From the NCBI GenBank assembly GCA_026826555.1, contig JAKSZT010054305.1:384297-448296 (forward strand): 64,000 bases of DNA. Reading direction: 5' to 3'. Source of the DNA: Tolypeutes matacus. Lineage: Eukaryota > Chordata > Mammalia > Cingulata > Chlamyphoridae. Position numbers and translations under genes: made by a program. Position 1 is the stretch's first letter. Every line of letters begins with the position of its first letter. A model generated the notes under the pieces. The model was not told the origin of the DNA. It was given only the letters and a program-made list of their open reading frames with translations, and did not search any database. Below are positions 1 through 37,065 of the stretch, piece by piece.

Positions 1-1445
1 GGCCTAGGATGGCATGACCCAGAGATCTAATGAGAGAAGACAACCAGATCCTTTTCTGGTAAGATCAAACCCCATGGAGCACCCAGCATTAGACCCTCTC
101 CCCCCTATCTATTATTTCCCTCCTCCCCCCACACCCACCACCACCACCACCACCACTGAACCTCTGTTCTGGAGACTATTCTAAAACATGCACCACTGAG
201 CCTGAGATGGGAAGAGGACAGAGAGAAGGGCCCCTTTTCCACTATTTTATCCCTACTCAGACTGTTGCACATTCTGGCCCTGAATGTGAGGTTGGAGAAC
301 AGAGATATTTGTTTTAACCCCAATCTTGCCTTTACCTCCAGGGTCTTGTGTGATTACTGCAGGCAAACTTCCCTCTCTCCCATGGTCTAGAATGGCCCCA
401 GACTACAAAGGGAAGAAAGTAACTACGGTATTTTCCTTTGCACTGATCCTTATCCCAATTCAATCCAGAAGGGATTTTGGTAACTCCTTTCCCCCAACAT
501 CCTAGCCCCTTGGGCTTCTGGACACCTCTTAGCCAAATCACTAGAGTATAGCGAGTGACCCCAGCCTCCTACCTGTCCCAAAATGTCCCTCCCCACCCTG
601 ACCGTGCTAACTGTGTGTACATATATATTCTACATATATGTATATTAAACCCGCACTGCCATGTTTGCCCCTTTTTTGTGGTGTCTAGCATTAACTTATT
701 GTCTAGGCCGGAGCAGGGGTGGGAGGGGAATGCCACAGTGAAGGAAGTAGAGAGTCAAACTGTTACACAGTCAAAACAAAAAAAGAAAGCTGTTTTTGTT
801 TTTGTTTAAAAAAAAAAAAAGACCTTTAAATTCACATTCAGTCTCTGAGACTATTTAGAGAGGGTTTAAGTTAGGAGCTTTTAGGATGTGGGAACAAAAT
901 TTTAGTGGGAGGGGAGGGCTAGCTGTTGGAAGAGGGAAGAAGCCAGACTGGTTGGAGAGCATCCTCTACTCCTAGCCCAGCCCAGCCTGCCTGTCCCCTT
1001 TGGCCACTGCTGCGGACACCTGCCTTAACACACACACCTCGAGTACTCCACAGTTTTGCCTTAAAAGGACCTTCCCAAGTTTCCCCAGCCCTGTCTGGCT
1101 TCTCCCTTAAGGAGAGAGAAATACTTGTAGAATTGGGAGGGGAAAATGAGTGTGAACTTTCCTTCCATTTGGGATATGTTAAATGAGAGTAAGAGTGAGT
1201 GAGTGAGAGCGAGAATGTGGAAGGAGGAAGAGTCTTCCTGTAAGATGATGAGATGGGAGAAGAGATAGGGTCATTTTCAGCAGAGTCTAGTAGTTTCTCT
1301 GTAAGGCAAAATAATCTAAAAAACTAACCTGCCCTCCCACCTGTTGTACTGCTGTGAGAGTGCCCCTATCCTGTGCTCCTCTGTCTGCAGTGTGCACGGC
1401 CTTGTTCTAACCCTGGAATAAAGGTGATTGATTGTACGGTACCAG
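1..1445 (+). other. PEA15: Probable PEA15 3' UTR (partial, 3' end of gene)
   Basis: No coding exon is visible. The stretch has no splice structure and ends at a canonical AATAAA (1417-1422), followed by a short GT-rich tract. Its position tail-to-tail with DCAF8 matches the mammalian gene order PEA15-DCAF8-PEX19-COPA, and parts of the text (the ATATATATTCTACATATATG tract near 620-645 and the last 100 bases) look like the PEA15 UTR as I remember it. It contains a CAC triplet tract (about 134-158) and an A-rich run near 806-820. The coding part of PEA15 lies before base 1. The identity rests on synteny and recall, not on a protein match. Confidence 0.65.
1417..1422 (+). terminator. PEA15: Poly(A) signal AATAAA, probable PEA15
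   Basis: AATAAA in the context CCTGGAATAAAGGTGATTG, with a T/G-rich downstream element. It would set the cleavage site near 1435-1445 on the + strand. Confidence 0.65.
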
Positions 1446-2344
1446 ACTGATTCTGGAATTTCTGTAAATGACCAGGATTTTGGACTTTGGGAAGGGATGG
1501 GGAGCAATATGAATTCCCATATCCTTCACTGCAGTCTGGAACCAGGAGCTGGGACATACCCCAAATACTATCCCTCCACCATCCCCTAAGTATCAGTGAG
1601 CTAAGTGGAGCCTGTTCTCTTTACAGCAGGTCTCCAACTGGAGCCCAATCACTGGAAACATGGATATCCCAGGATGGACTTCCTAAAATTGTAACATGGG
1701 TAGGGTGCAAGGGCAGGGCTGGACAACTACACTGGAACGAGCCAAAAAAAAAAAAAAAAAAAGAAAAGCCCACCATGAATGAATGGCCCACATACCACAC
1801 AGAGCAGCAGTCAGAAAAAGAAGGCTTTACTGAGAGAAAATACAACAAATTCCAGAGTGCATGGTTTCAGCCCACCCCATCACCCCACTAGCAGTAGGAA
1901 CACAGACCACTCAGTCACCACACATTCCCTACATCAGGGAGAAGTGCAGCAGCTAACATCTGGTCTGAGAGCTGCTAGGAAAAGGGGCAGGAGGAAGGAG
2001 TGTCTAGGAATACCATCCTTTCACTCTTGCCCTCGTTCCTGGCCTGGTCTAGGATGTTGAATTCCTGGCTGGATCTTGTGGAGTTGGGGGCAAAAAAATA
2101 GCAGCAAAAGCATTTAAGGGCAAGAGTTCAATTGGGACTTTAATACTCAGTGACCAATAATATGACTGAGATGTCAAAGCCCCAGCCACTCTGATCAATC
2201 ATTAGATTAACTACCTGTCCAAGATATCAAGAGGTGGACAAGATAAAAAGCCAAACCCAGAAAGGCTTTCCCTTCACTATTCCATTAGGAAAAGAGCTGG
2301 TGTGGAGCTAGATGGCTTCAAGACTCAAGCAGCTAAAGGTAAGA

Positions 2345-2382
<38 letters not shown>

Positions 2383-2685
2383 CTTATATCACACACAGTA
2401 TTGGGAGAGACAGTTTGCAGTGGCGGCACCCTTCCTGAAGTCGTATTTCAGTCAAGTTTCAAAGATGGGCCAGCCTCTGGAAGAAGAACTCCCACAAGAC
2501 TCAAAGAGAGGTAGGAGATCTGAGGCAAAGAATTGAGAACAAGCTCCTGTTTTTCCCAACCCCAAACCAAGGGAGGAAGAGGGAGAAGGGCTTCCTAAAA
2601 CCTGAAGAGTAAGCCCCAATCTTTAATGACCATATCACACAGGGTAGATTGACCCCAGGTTGTCACCTGCACATCATTACTCTCG
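1446..2685. other. Tail-to-tail spacer between PEA15 and DCAF8
   Basis: No exon or recognisable gene is seen. It holds an A-run at about 1743-1762 and a GT dinucleotide repeat at about 2348-2381. The rest looks like unique sequence. Short open frames here cross the GT repeat and show no coding character. Confidence 0.6.
2348..2381. repeat. (GT)n microsatellite
   Basis: About 17 GT units in the spacer between the converging PEA15 and DCAF8 3' ends. Confidence 0.9.
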
Positions 2686-2689
2686 CTCA

Positions 2690-3632
2690 CTCTCTCTTTA
2701 AGTCCCTTTATTGCATTCAAAGAGAATATATAGGTATTTAAACTATGACAATAATTTTAACTTGATACATCCAAGTTTGACTTGCTTTTTAATATATTTA
2801 TAGATATAAAATTAGGCCCCTAAAAGTGATAGGGACAGGGAGATTACTGCCACCAAGAAGATTTTTTTTTTTAAAGTAACAGAAGAGGTAACATCCTTCC
2901 TCTTCTTACCCCAGCTCTGCTCCTTCACCCACCTCCACCCAACTTCCCTCACCAGACCTATTTAGGGGGTGATGAGATGAAAAGAGTGAAGGATACATAA
3001 TTAAGTGCAAAACACTGTGATATAAGTACATAGGATGAATGAGGTGGAAAAGAAAGTAAAGAGTATGGGACGGTTAGGGGCTTTAAGACTTCCCAGAAGA
3101 GGAGGATACTGAGATGGGGTTGCTCAGGGGGGTAAAAAAAAAACAAAAAAAAAAAAACACAATGAAGCTGTCATAGACATTTTAAAAATATAGGGAAAAA
3201 AGTTCAAAAACCTAAACCAAAGAGTGGCACTCCTACCCTTGACTCTGGCCCCTTGGTACTGAGAGCCAGGTGCTTCCCCAACTCCCACCCAAGAACCAAG
3301 GGAAAGTAAAGAAAAAGAACCCCATTTCCCACCCCAAACCAGTTAACAAAATAGGATCCTGCCACCCCCAAAAAAGCTTTAGGGAAAGGCCATTTCTGCT
3401 GAGTCCTATGCACCTCTCCATGGAACCCTATTTCAGGGCTCAACTCCCACTCCTAAGTACTCCCTGTTAATGGTTTGTTCCCCTCTGGTTTGTCCTCCTG
3501 GGATGTCACTTTTTTATCTAAAGCAAAAAGTCCAAAGTGCGTTTCTGCTGAATGTAAGGGCCTGGACAGGAAAGGGCTGCCCAGGCAGGATTGGGTTGGC
3601 AGCCCCAGCCCATCCCTCCTGGGTGTGAGGCC
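2690..3632 (-). other. DCAF8: DCAF8 3' UTR
   Basis: Continuous with the last coding exon, from the base after the stop codon to the AATAAA at 2707-2712. It contains A/T runs (about 2861-2873 and 3136-3158). No splice sites were noted. The exact 3' end is inferred from the poly(A) signal only. Confidence 0.65.
2707..2712 (-). terminator. DCAF8: DCAF8 poly(A) signal
   Basis: TTTATT on the + strand reads AATAAA on the - strand (context TGCAATAAAGGG). It lies about 920 bases 3' of the DCAF8 stop codon and would place cleavage near 2685-2695. Confidence 0.7.
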
Positions 3633-27961
<24,329 letters not shown>

Positions 27962-29417
27962 CTTGAATGGTGTTTGTTGTAGCCAGCCTAGATTTAGGAG
28001 AGGAAGAAAACAAAACAGTTAGGAAACAACCCTGGTAAAGACAGTAAGAGGGACAGGGAGAATTAGCAATATTATTTTTATAAAAATGAATTTTTTGTGT
28101 ACTTCACAGGGCTTCTCAGCTACACCCCAGTTGTGTGTGTGTATGTGTTTCACTATGTCTTTATTCCATAAAGGGACATATTTTGGGGAGGTCAACCACC
28201 ATCTTCTTACCTTACTCACTGAGTAACTGGCAATGACATTTCTGATGTGAAAGAAGGAACAGAAATAAAACCTGGAGCAGCAGGCATATATCAAGTGACA
28301 GGTACTGTGAGCAGAGAGCCTCCACTCAATACAAAAAGCTAGCTTTGGCATTGCTCTCCAGGCTCCAAGAATCGTCTGTTATAAATACTAGTCATATGCC
28401 ACAAACTCTGTAAAACTCTTGTCTTCACAACATAAAGAGGTGGGTCAGATTCTGAATATCATTTTACACACAAATCAACAGGGTAAGAGCTTGAGCTTTA
28501 TGTTTCATTCAGACGCCTAGCTTCAAAATTATTAAAGTTATAGATATTTACTAATGATTTTAAGAGGCAGAACTGATAGTAGAACTCAAGAGCACAAATC
28601 CCTAAGAAAGAACCTAATAGTTGTTTTTTGTTTGTTTGTTTTTTCCCCTCTTTTAGGATTAACAGTTACCCAGTAAAAACTGGGGAAGAAAAGGGCCACA
28701 TTTCCAATAAACTACTTCAACCCATTTCATAAAATGGCAAACATTATTTTACCTATTCAACCGATTTTCATCAGATTTGCCTTTTGGACAAAGCCCTTGC
28801 TAGGTAGCTTTTTCCTTTTATGCCACTCATTATTTTCTCAAGGTCTCACTCCTACCTCCAGCAAATTCCAAAGAGCAAAGAACATTATGCAGAGCAGAAT
28901 TTTGTTAAGCCCTTTCACTGCCTTGAACAAAAGGCAATGGTAAAAGACAAAGTATGATTATGGCCCCAGTCCTTGTACCCAGGCACAATGGCCTCTAATC
29001 TTTCAACAGCCTTTTTATTCTCACAACAATTATCCCAGAAGCAGCCCCATCATTTATCCTTACCCCCTAACTCTGACTCCACAGAAATCCAAGAAGCTTC
29101 ATAAAAAATATCCTCTGCCGTGAGACAGATGCTCAAAAGTTGCTCTTAGTAGGCCAGGATGGGAAAGTAGAGATACTGCAAGAATAGGGCTGAAGTTGAA
29201 TTTGAGGGAAAGGCACTTGGAGGCGTGAAGATGAAAGACAATGCCAACAAAAAACAGATTTGTGTAGCTACATGAAGAAAAACAGTGAAGAGCTATTTGC
29301 AGCAGGCTGTTCCCCACACTTCCATGTATGTGTGTGTTTATATATATATATATTTACAGCATAGCTTACACAGCAGCCCTTGTTTTGCCCTCTCAACAGT
29401 CCTTGCTTATATTTTTT

Positions 29418-29595
29418 TTTTCTTTTTTTTTAAGATTTATTTATTCATTTATCCCCCCCTTGCTGCGTCGTCCTGTTGTGTCAGCTCACCGTGCCACGTG
29501 GGCAGGCTTGCCTTCACCAGAAGGCCCCGGGAATCGAACCCCGAGCCTCCCATATGGTAAACGGGAGCCCCACTGATTGAGCCACATCTGCTTCC
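29418..29595 (-). mobile_element. Long-type SINE
   Basis: Flanked by ccttgcttatatttttt (29401-29417) and the near copy ccttgcttgtatttttt (29596-29612). The tail (tttatccccccct) is at the left and the head (gagccacatctgcttcc) at the right. Confidence 0.88.
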
Positions 29596-29728
29596 CCTTG
29601 CTTGTATTTTTTAGCATATAAATATCCTCTCCCCCACCTAGGGTTTAATTTAATTATATTAGTTGCAAAAGTCCCATGAAGTGCAGAAACTGACCACACT
29701 ACTTTGTTAGGATTAAAAACTTAAGTCA

Positions 29729-29844
29729 CGGGGAGCTGGTGTAGGTCAGTGGTTGAGTGCCAGCTTCCCACATACAAGGTCCCGGGTTCAATACCCAGCC
29801 CCAGTACCTCAACAAAACAAAAATCAAACAAAAAACAAACAAAC
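29729..29844 (+). mobile_element. tRNA-Ala-derived SINE with perfect 14-bp TSD
   Basis: aaaaacttaagtca lies at 29715-29728 and 29845-29858. Head ggggagctggtgtaggtcag, box B gggttcaataccca, tail CAAA-rich. Confidence 0.9.
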
Positions 29845-30154
29845 AAAAACTTAAGTCATAAGCAGACAAATATATATGGTCAATTGAGAAAAGATCTGTT
29901 TTCCTACCTCCATAATAAAAAATGTCTACCACATCATATTTTTCACTTCATTATTATTCACTGCCAAGAAGAATGAAAAAGCAGCTCCACAGAACCTTTC
30001 TGAAGACAGATCTCACCACTTTCTATAGAAGCCCAGACTGCCTGAACTTTAGACTCTTATGGTTCTAGAGTACACATTTGCTTTCCCAGACTCCATGTCC
30101 ACATGCTCGCATGTGTGCATGCATACATGAACACACACAGTCAATCCACATTAA

Positions 30155-30345
30155 TTTTTTTTTTTTTTTTTTTAAAGATTTTATTTATTTATTCATTTAT
30201 CCCCCCCGTGCTGCTTGTACTCGCTGGGTCAGTTAACCACGCCATGCGGGCAGGCTTGTCTTCACCAGGAGGCCCCGGGAACCGAACCCGGGGCCTCCCA
30301 TATGGTAAACGGGAGCCCTACTGATTGAGCCACAGCCGCTTCCCG
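30155..30345 (-). mobile_element. Long-type SINE
   Basis: cacattaa lies at 30147-30154 and 30346-30353. T-run and ttcatttatccccccc at the left, head gagccacagccgcttcccg at the right. Confidence 0.88.
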
Positions 30346-31269
30346 CACATTAAATATTAAGCTTAATTTCTCTAGTAAAAAAGAAATAGATTTCAATATT
30401 TTTTCTATACACAATTGGATCATCTTACATAGCCCTTGGAGTGCATACATTCCCACTTTGGGGGCCACTTCTCTAGAAAGCTAGGAAATGATAGCATTAA
30501 TAAAATATAACTATGTTGAGGATTAGTTGTTACTCTAACAAGACAATATACATTTCAATCAAAATTAAGACCCTTAAAACCATCTTAACACTAGGGCAGA
30601 AATTATATTAAGTGGCCAAATTAAAGCAGGCCAGGATACTGTAATTGTGCCTTAGGTCTCAAGCACAGCAGCCAGTCTACAATCTCTTTCACCACTGAAA
30701 AATACAACCTTAGCTTATAGGCAGAGGTTAGGGACCATACTTAACCAATGCAATGCATTCCCAACAATATCCACTGTTTTCACCTTGATTAATTTCCATG
30801 TAAAATTCAGTCCAGAGCCAGCCATGCTGAGCTTGGAAGAGCTGATGAGTTCACTGCCCCAGGTAGCTGGGAGAGTTTAATTAGATTAGTCTATTACTGC
30901 TTGTACTCTAAAAATAACCATAACCCCTGCCAAACTGAAGGTTAAAGAGTAAACTTCTGGGGGATGGGGAAAAAAGGTCCAAGTGTCATTTCAATTTCAA
31001 CCTAAGAAATCTGTGGTCTAGATTTTTCTTAATGAAAATAATAAGACTTATTAATAAAAAAATAAGGCCTTAGATTCTTAACCAATTACATGACAAAGCA
31101 TTAACTAAAAACCAAGCAGAGAAGGCGTTAATACACTGGATAAGAGTACTCTGTGAAAAAGGTACCAAACAATCTCTTGCTTAAAGTCACTGGGGCTGCC
31201 TTCTTTTCCTGATATTGACAAAAGATCTGTACAAGAAACTGTGCCTACTACAACTGGACATTCAAATGC

Positions 31270-32425
31270 AAAAAACAAAACACAACACCACCGAATCTTG
31301 ACCTATGATTCAGGCAAAAAATATAAAACCTAATTCAAGAAAAAATTAATAAATTGGGATTATCAAAACTAAAGTATTTTCTCTTTGAAAGACACTGTTA
31401 AAAAAATGAAAAGATAAGCTACAGACTGAAGAGAAAATTTGCAAAAGACATATGTGATACACCCCCACTAGAATGGTTACTATTAAAAAAAAAAAAAGAA
31501 TATTACAAGTGTTGGAGAGGATGTGGAGAAACAGGAACACTAATTCACTGTTGGTGGGAAAAAATGGTGCAGCCACTGTGGGAGGCAGCAACTGTGGGAG
31601 ACAGTTTGTCGGTTCCTCAGAAAGTTAAATATAGAATACCATATGTCCTGGCAATCCCACTTCTAGGTATATACCCAAAAGAATGGAAAGCAGGGACTCA
31701 AAAAGATATTTGCACACTGATGTTCAGAGTGGTATTATTCACAATTGCCAAAAGATGGAGGTAACCCAAGTGTCCAACAACCAATGAATGGATAAAAAAC
31801 AAAACGTGGCATATACAAACAATGGAATATTATTCAGCTGTAAAAAGGAATGAAGTTCTGATACATGCAACAACATGGATGAACCTTGAAGATACCATGT
31901 TGAGTGAAATAAGCCAGACACAAAAGGACAAATATTGTATGATTTCACCGACATGAAATAATTGGAATAACCAACTCATAGTCAGACACTAGAATATAGG
32001 TTACCAAGGGCTGGGGTGAAGGTAGCAAATGGGCAGTTAATGCATAAACTATACAGAGTTTCTATTTAAGTTGATAGAAAAATTCTGGTAATGGGTGGTG
32101 GTAATGATAGCACAGCACTGTGAATGTAACTAACAGCACTGAATTATTTTTGAATATGGTTAAAAGAGGAAGTTTTAGGTTGTATTAATGTTACTAGAAT
32201 AAAAATTAAAAACAAAACATAGGACTGTACAATACTAACGTTGGACCCTAAAGTAAACCATGAACTATAGTTAATAGGAAAATTATAAAAATGTTCTTTT
32301 GTCAATTTTAACAAATGCACCACATCGATGCAAAGTGTTAACAATAGAGTGGTACACGGGAACTCTGTAGTTTCTGCATGATTTTTCTGTAAATCTACAA
32401 CTTCTCTAATTAAAAGCAAAAACCA
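31270..32425 (+). mobile_element. LINE-1 3' part (ORF2 end and 3' UTR)
   Basis: gtgttggagaggatgtggag, ttctaggtatatacccaaaa, aatggaatattattcagctg and aacaacatggatgaaccttg are hallmark L1 text. The 3' UTR runs on to about 32425. Frames are broken. Confidence 0.85.
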
Positions 32426-32427
32426 CA

Positions 32428-33160
32428 TATGTGATAAAGGACCATAACCAGAATACATTAAAAAACAAACAAACAAAAAAAAACCTCTCATAACTAAATA
32501 CTAAGGAAGAAAACCACCAAATTTTAAAAATGGGCAAACACTTTGAATTCAAATGTCACCAAATGTGTATAGGTGGCAAATAAGTACTTGAAAAGATGCT
32601 CAACATTATTAGTCATTAAGGAAAGGCAAATTGAAATCACAGTGAGAGGGAGCAGTTGTGGCCCAAGTGATTGAACACCTGCCTCCCACATGGGAGGACC
32701 CGGGTTTGGTTCCTGGTGCCTCCTGAAAAAAACAAAAACATAAAAATAAGCAAAACAAACAAAAAAACCAACGCAGGGAAGCCCAAGTGGCTCAGTGGTT
32801 GAGTGCCAGCTTCCCACATATGAGGTCCCGGGTTCAATCCTCCCCACCCCACTATCTCAAAAAAAAAAAAAAAAAAATCACTTTGAGAAATCACTACACA
32901 CTTATTAGGTTAAAAGAAAAATAATGAAAACTTACTTTATTGAATATTAACGAGGATGTAGAGCAACTAGAATTCTCATAAGGAATGCAAAATGGTATAG
33001 TCACTCTGGAATACAGTTTAGCAGTTTCTTATAAAGTTAAACATACACTTGCCATATAAAAACAGCAATCCTGCACTAGGTATTTACCCAAGAGAAATGA
33101 TAATACCTCAATAAAGCTGACCTAAAAAAAAGGAAAGGGAGAATGGGGGAGGAGGGGATA
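32428..33160 (+). mobile_element. Second LINE-1 3' fragment, split by a SINE dimer
   Basis: caaacactttgaattcaaat, tgaaaagatgctcaacatta before the insertion, then gcaatcctgcactaggtatt after it. The SINE dimer is at 32641-32874. Confidence 0.7.
32641..32874 (+). mobile_element. Dimeric tRNA-Ala SINE inside L1
   Basis: First unit 32641 to about 32760, second about 32774-32874, each with a tRNA-like head and box B (gggtttggttcctgg; gggttcaatcctcc). The short flank repeat aaatcac (32634-32640 and 32875-32881) is a weak target duplication because it lies next to an A run. Confidence 0.75.
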
Positions 33161-33635
33161 AATTATGTAATGTGTTAAATGACAGATAAAACTCAACAAT
33201 TAAAAATACTAAATTCTGAAGATTGTTAACATTAATAGAAGGTGGCTACATGGTCAATATATCACAGCAAATGAGAGCAAAATGTCAGGTCTTCTTGCTT
33301 GAAAATAAAAGTGCTGGAAGGATTTTTGCTGTAACCAAAGCTGTCCATATGATTTATCAGCAATCACATTAAGGGCAAAATGAATCCTAAACACACAAAA
33401 AAGTCTCCAATCCTACTGTCATGGTGATTAACTAAGAACATCAGAAGCTTAAAGAAGTTCAAAGTTCTAGCAGTTATACTATTAACTTGCATTGTTATGC
33501 TTCTTTATTTTTTTAAAATTTCCCCCAAGTTCACTTTAACTTCTTTGGAGTTAAGAGTCTATGAAAACTGTTCTGATAATTTCACCTTACCTCAGGCCTG
33601 ATGGAAACATCAACATCTAAATATTACTGTCCTTG

Positions 33636-33879
33636 GGAAGCGGATGTGGCTCAATCGATAGGGCTCCCGTTTACCATATGGGAGGCCCCGGGTCCGGTTC
33701 CTGGGGCCTCCTGGTGAAGGCAAGCCAGCCCACACGGCATGGTGAGCTAACGCAGCAGGACGGCCCGGCAGGGGGAGACAAGCAGACACAGAAAAACGCA
33801 CAGCAAATGGACACAGCGAGCACAAGCAGCAAGGGGGGGGATAAATGAATAAATAAATAAAATCTTAAAAAAAAAAAAA
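33636..33879 (+). mobile_element. Long-type SINE, full body
   Basis: Perfect 15-bp duplication atattactgtccttg (33621-33635 and 33880-33894). It has about 56 more body bases than the copies at 23328 and 44008 (segment about 33751-33808 with gacaagcagacacagaaaaa), so it shows the undeleted form. Confidence 0.92.
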
Positions 33880-34929
33880 ATATTACTGTCCTTGATCCCT
33901 TTACTAAAACCCTGAACTCACTCTCAGTCAGCTCCCATGACTTGTATAATACCAGCATTCTCTCAGACCAGTCCAGGAGACTGCTTGGCAAGCCTCATTC
34001 TGCTACTCAAGTGCCCAGTTCTTCTACATAAATGCCCATATTTAAACAAGACAAGGTTTTAGAAATTCCTCTGAAACTGAAAGATGACGGTAGAAAATAC
34101 TTCAATTATTAGTAAGACTTATTTGAGAGCTACACAGTCTCTGGTTCCTCCTGGGAGGGCAGATGTCCTGTAAAACACATAATTGAACAGCTGTTCAGGG
34201 CTGATCTCCATCCAAAGTACAAATTTGCTTTTCAGTTCTAGGCCCCACAGTCCATCTGGAATCAACCAGTCCTACTTTCTCTACTCCCAATTTCTGTTTT
34301 CATACTGAAATGGCTCACTTACCCATATTATAGAAAACATGTTTATGGAGGGCAGGCCCTTAATTCTGGACCATTCTCTATTAAGTACTTATAAGCATTG
34401 AATACACTGTACTGTCTCCTCTGGTAGAGGAACAGAAAGAAAACTGAATGTTTCTGAATCAGGAAAATTATTTATAATCCTATTATCCAAAAGATTTCGC
34501 AGCACAGGGCAACCCAATTATACAATGGCTCTATGCCTCCCATTTTTATCCAAATTATACGCCTCTGGCACCACCTAGTGGCCAATCAGCACACAGACAT
34601 GCTAATACATGTTAGTACAAGGTAATATGGGAGCTATAAACACAAACGAGACAGTCATGATATCCCTTTTGTAGTCAATAATCTAGAAAAATGAGTGTAC
34701 AATTAACTATGTGCAAGAGATTCAAGTATCGGTAAAGATAAATAGAATAGTTCAACAGAGGAAAAGATTATATTTAGTTTCAGGGAGACGGAAGGAAGGA
34801 TAAGATTTCAATAGGTAGAGCTGAGAAAGGAAAATATCCCAGCAGGCACAGAATAGAAGACATGGAAGCTGAAAAACCAGTTACGTTCAAAAAAATATAT
34901 GGCTAGCTGGTAGGTTAAGTAGCTAAGAA

Positions 34930-34965
34930 GTAGAGGGTTGGCAGTTGTGTGTGCATGAGAGAGAA

Positions 34966-34996
<31 letters not shown>

Positions 34997-35520
34997 CCCG
35001 GGCACATGCTTTAGGGCTTTGAAAGGCAAAATTCAGGCATATACAGTAGAGTCATAAAGTTTGTAAAGAGAAAAAAGGCATCAGGTAGATTATTTTATCA
35101 AGAATAATAAGACGGACTGAAATGAACAGCAAAAGAAGGATAAACAAATTTAAAAGCTTGTATCGTTGCCCAGATAAGTAATGAATGCCTGTCTTAAGAT
35201 GATAGCAGAAGAATGGAAAGGGATCAATGTAAGAAACACTGTAAAGGTAGAATTGAGAGTATCTGGCACAATAAAGAGCTATGGAAGCTGAAAGAGTCAA
35301 AACAATCAGCTTGAGTCTGGATGCCTTGAAGAAATTGAGTGCCATAATTGAGAAGCTGGCTTGTGGGGGAAGAGAATGAATTTGGTTTTGAATATGTGTA
35401 AAATTCAAGTTGACATGTTGGGAAGGTAGCAGGAAACTAATGTAGGTCTGAAACTTGAGAAATAAATTAGGGCCAGAGATAGAGACTTGTGAATTATTTG
35501 TGCAGAGACGCTTCAAACTC
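34930..35520 (-). repeat. Old L2 fragment, antisense
   Basis: gttgcccagataagtaatga, ttgagtctggatgcc and caagttgacatgttggg follow the reverse complement of L2 ORF2. Includes a GT repeat at about 34970-34996. Confidence 0.55.
34970..34996. repeat. (GT)n microsatellite
   Basis: About 13 GT units. Confidence 0.9.
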
Positions 35521-35934
35521 AAATACCTTGAAAATTATACCTCAACTAAAAAAACAAACAAAAATTAAGTACCTAAGAAAGCCCTGAGAGAAAAGGAAGT
35601 CCAAGGAAAGAATGTTAGGGAAGCAAAAGAAGAGGGAAAGGAGAGAACAGGGAAATAGTAGAGAAAGTAAAGGAATGAGAGTATTAAATGCCTAAGAAGT
35701 CAAGAGATAACGTTTCCAATGCTATAGAGAAGTACAGAAAGATGTATACTGAGAAAAGGCTGTAAGAGCCAGTACAGCTTTTACCATGTATACCTGAGGG
35801 ATTTGAGTGGGAATGCTGATTTTCTCCATATCCAAGGATTATACAACACTAGGATTCAGTTATCTCTTCAATTTAGTTCTTTAAGTTCATAAAAAGTATT
35901 TCCTTAAACACTCATCAGCCATCTTTCATCATTT

Positions 35935-36050
35935 GTAACAAAGGTTCCGCAACAATGCAAGATGTTGGTGATGGGGTGATATATGGAGGTCCTGTATGTT
36001 ATGCATGATTGTTTTGTAAGCTCACAATTTTTCTTTTTAAAAAAAAAAAA
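35935..36050 (+). mobile_element. LINE-1 3' terminus
   Basis: caatgcaagatgttggtgat, then tttgtaagctcacaattttt and an A tail: an L1M-type 3' end. Confidence 0.65.
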
Positions 36051-36294
36051 AGCTTCGAGGAAACATGTTCAGTAGTTACAACAGGAGGGTGGAGAGGGGT
36101 GGGTAGACAGACACAGATGGATGGACTCATTAGCCTACCAATTAATTATGATCTGAGACTCAGTCTAAACAATTTTGAGTTTTTAAAATTCTTATCTTAT
36201 TTGTATAGAGCTTTTATACCATATACTTATATAAGAAATATTTAATTCTATCTTTCAGATCATTTGTTTCACTGTTTGGCAATGAAGAGCCCCT

Positions 36295-36490
36295 ATTCTA
36301 AAGGCATATAGTATAACAGAAAGAAAAGGGCTTTGGTGTCAGAAAGACCTGGATTTGAATTCTACTGCTACCACCTACTATCAATTTCTGTTTCTTCTTT
36401 TGTAAAATAGGATAGTATCACTACCCTGCAGGAGGTAGTTTAGAACATTAAAAACAATGTACGTGAAGACACTGTATATATATATAGTAG
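36295..36490 (+). repeat. MIR SINE
   Basis: gtcagaaagacctggatttg, ctgctaccacctactatc and cttcttttgtaaaataggat match the MIR 5' half and centre. Confidence 0.75.
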
Positions 36491-37065
36491 ACATTCAAAT
36501 AATTTATCTTTCTAGCTTCTCATTTGATTCCAGACTGTATTTCCTATAGAAGGCTGAGCGTCTTTGCCACTCAGCAAGGATCCTCCAAAAACTGTATATA
36601 CTATAGGACTCAGTTTCAAGTCGGTGGAATCTGCTTACCCACTCTCACCAGCCTTTTAAAGATGTCCAAGAGCTCTATTAGTATCTTCTTTAGAGCATGT
36701 TCATATTCTATGAACTGGGGTAAACAGTTTACCCAAGAGCACAAAATTTAAGTCTCCCTTTAAGTTCCTCTCCCTCCTGAAGGTTCAGAGGATACCTAAG
36801 ATGGAAGACTGCAAAGCAATCACCACAGATAAGGGAAATGAGAAAGTCCTCCATCAGCCCAACTATGAACAAGGAACATCATTCTTTCCTTGAATTAATG
36901 CCTTATTTCTCTGTTGGTAATATCAAATGCCCTGTATTTATAGTGTATTGAGACTTTAATTCTGACAGAATTTCAGAGTATGTTAGGAATGTACCTTAAT
37001 CCTAAAGTGCTGACCTTGAGCAGCAGTGCTAAGGAACTTTTTACAACAGTCAAGCCATATATCTT

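Noticed and set aside
2302..2536. Small + strand open frames across the GT repeat
   Set aside because: Val-Cys runs from the GT repeat keep the frame open; no splice or homology support.
31270..33160. Functional LINE-1
   Set aside because: Only 3' parts are present, with frames broken by stops, A-runs and a SINE insertion.
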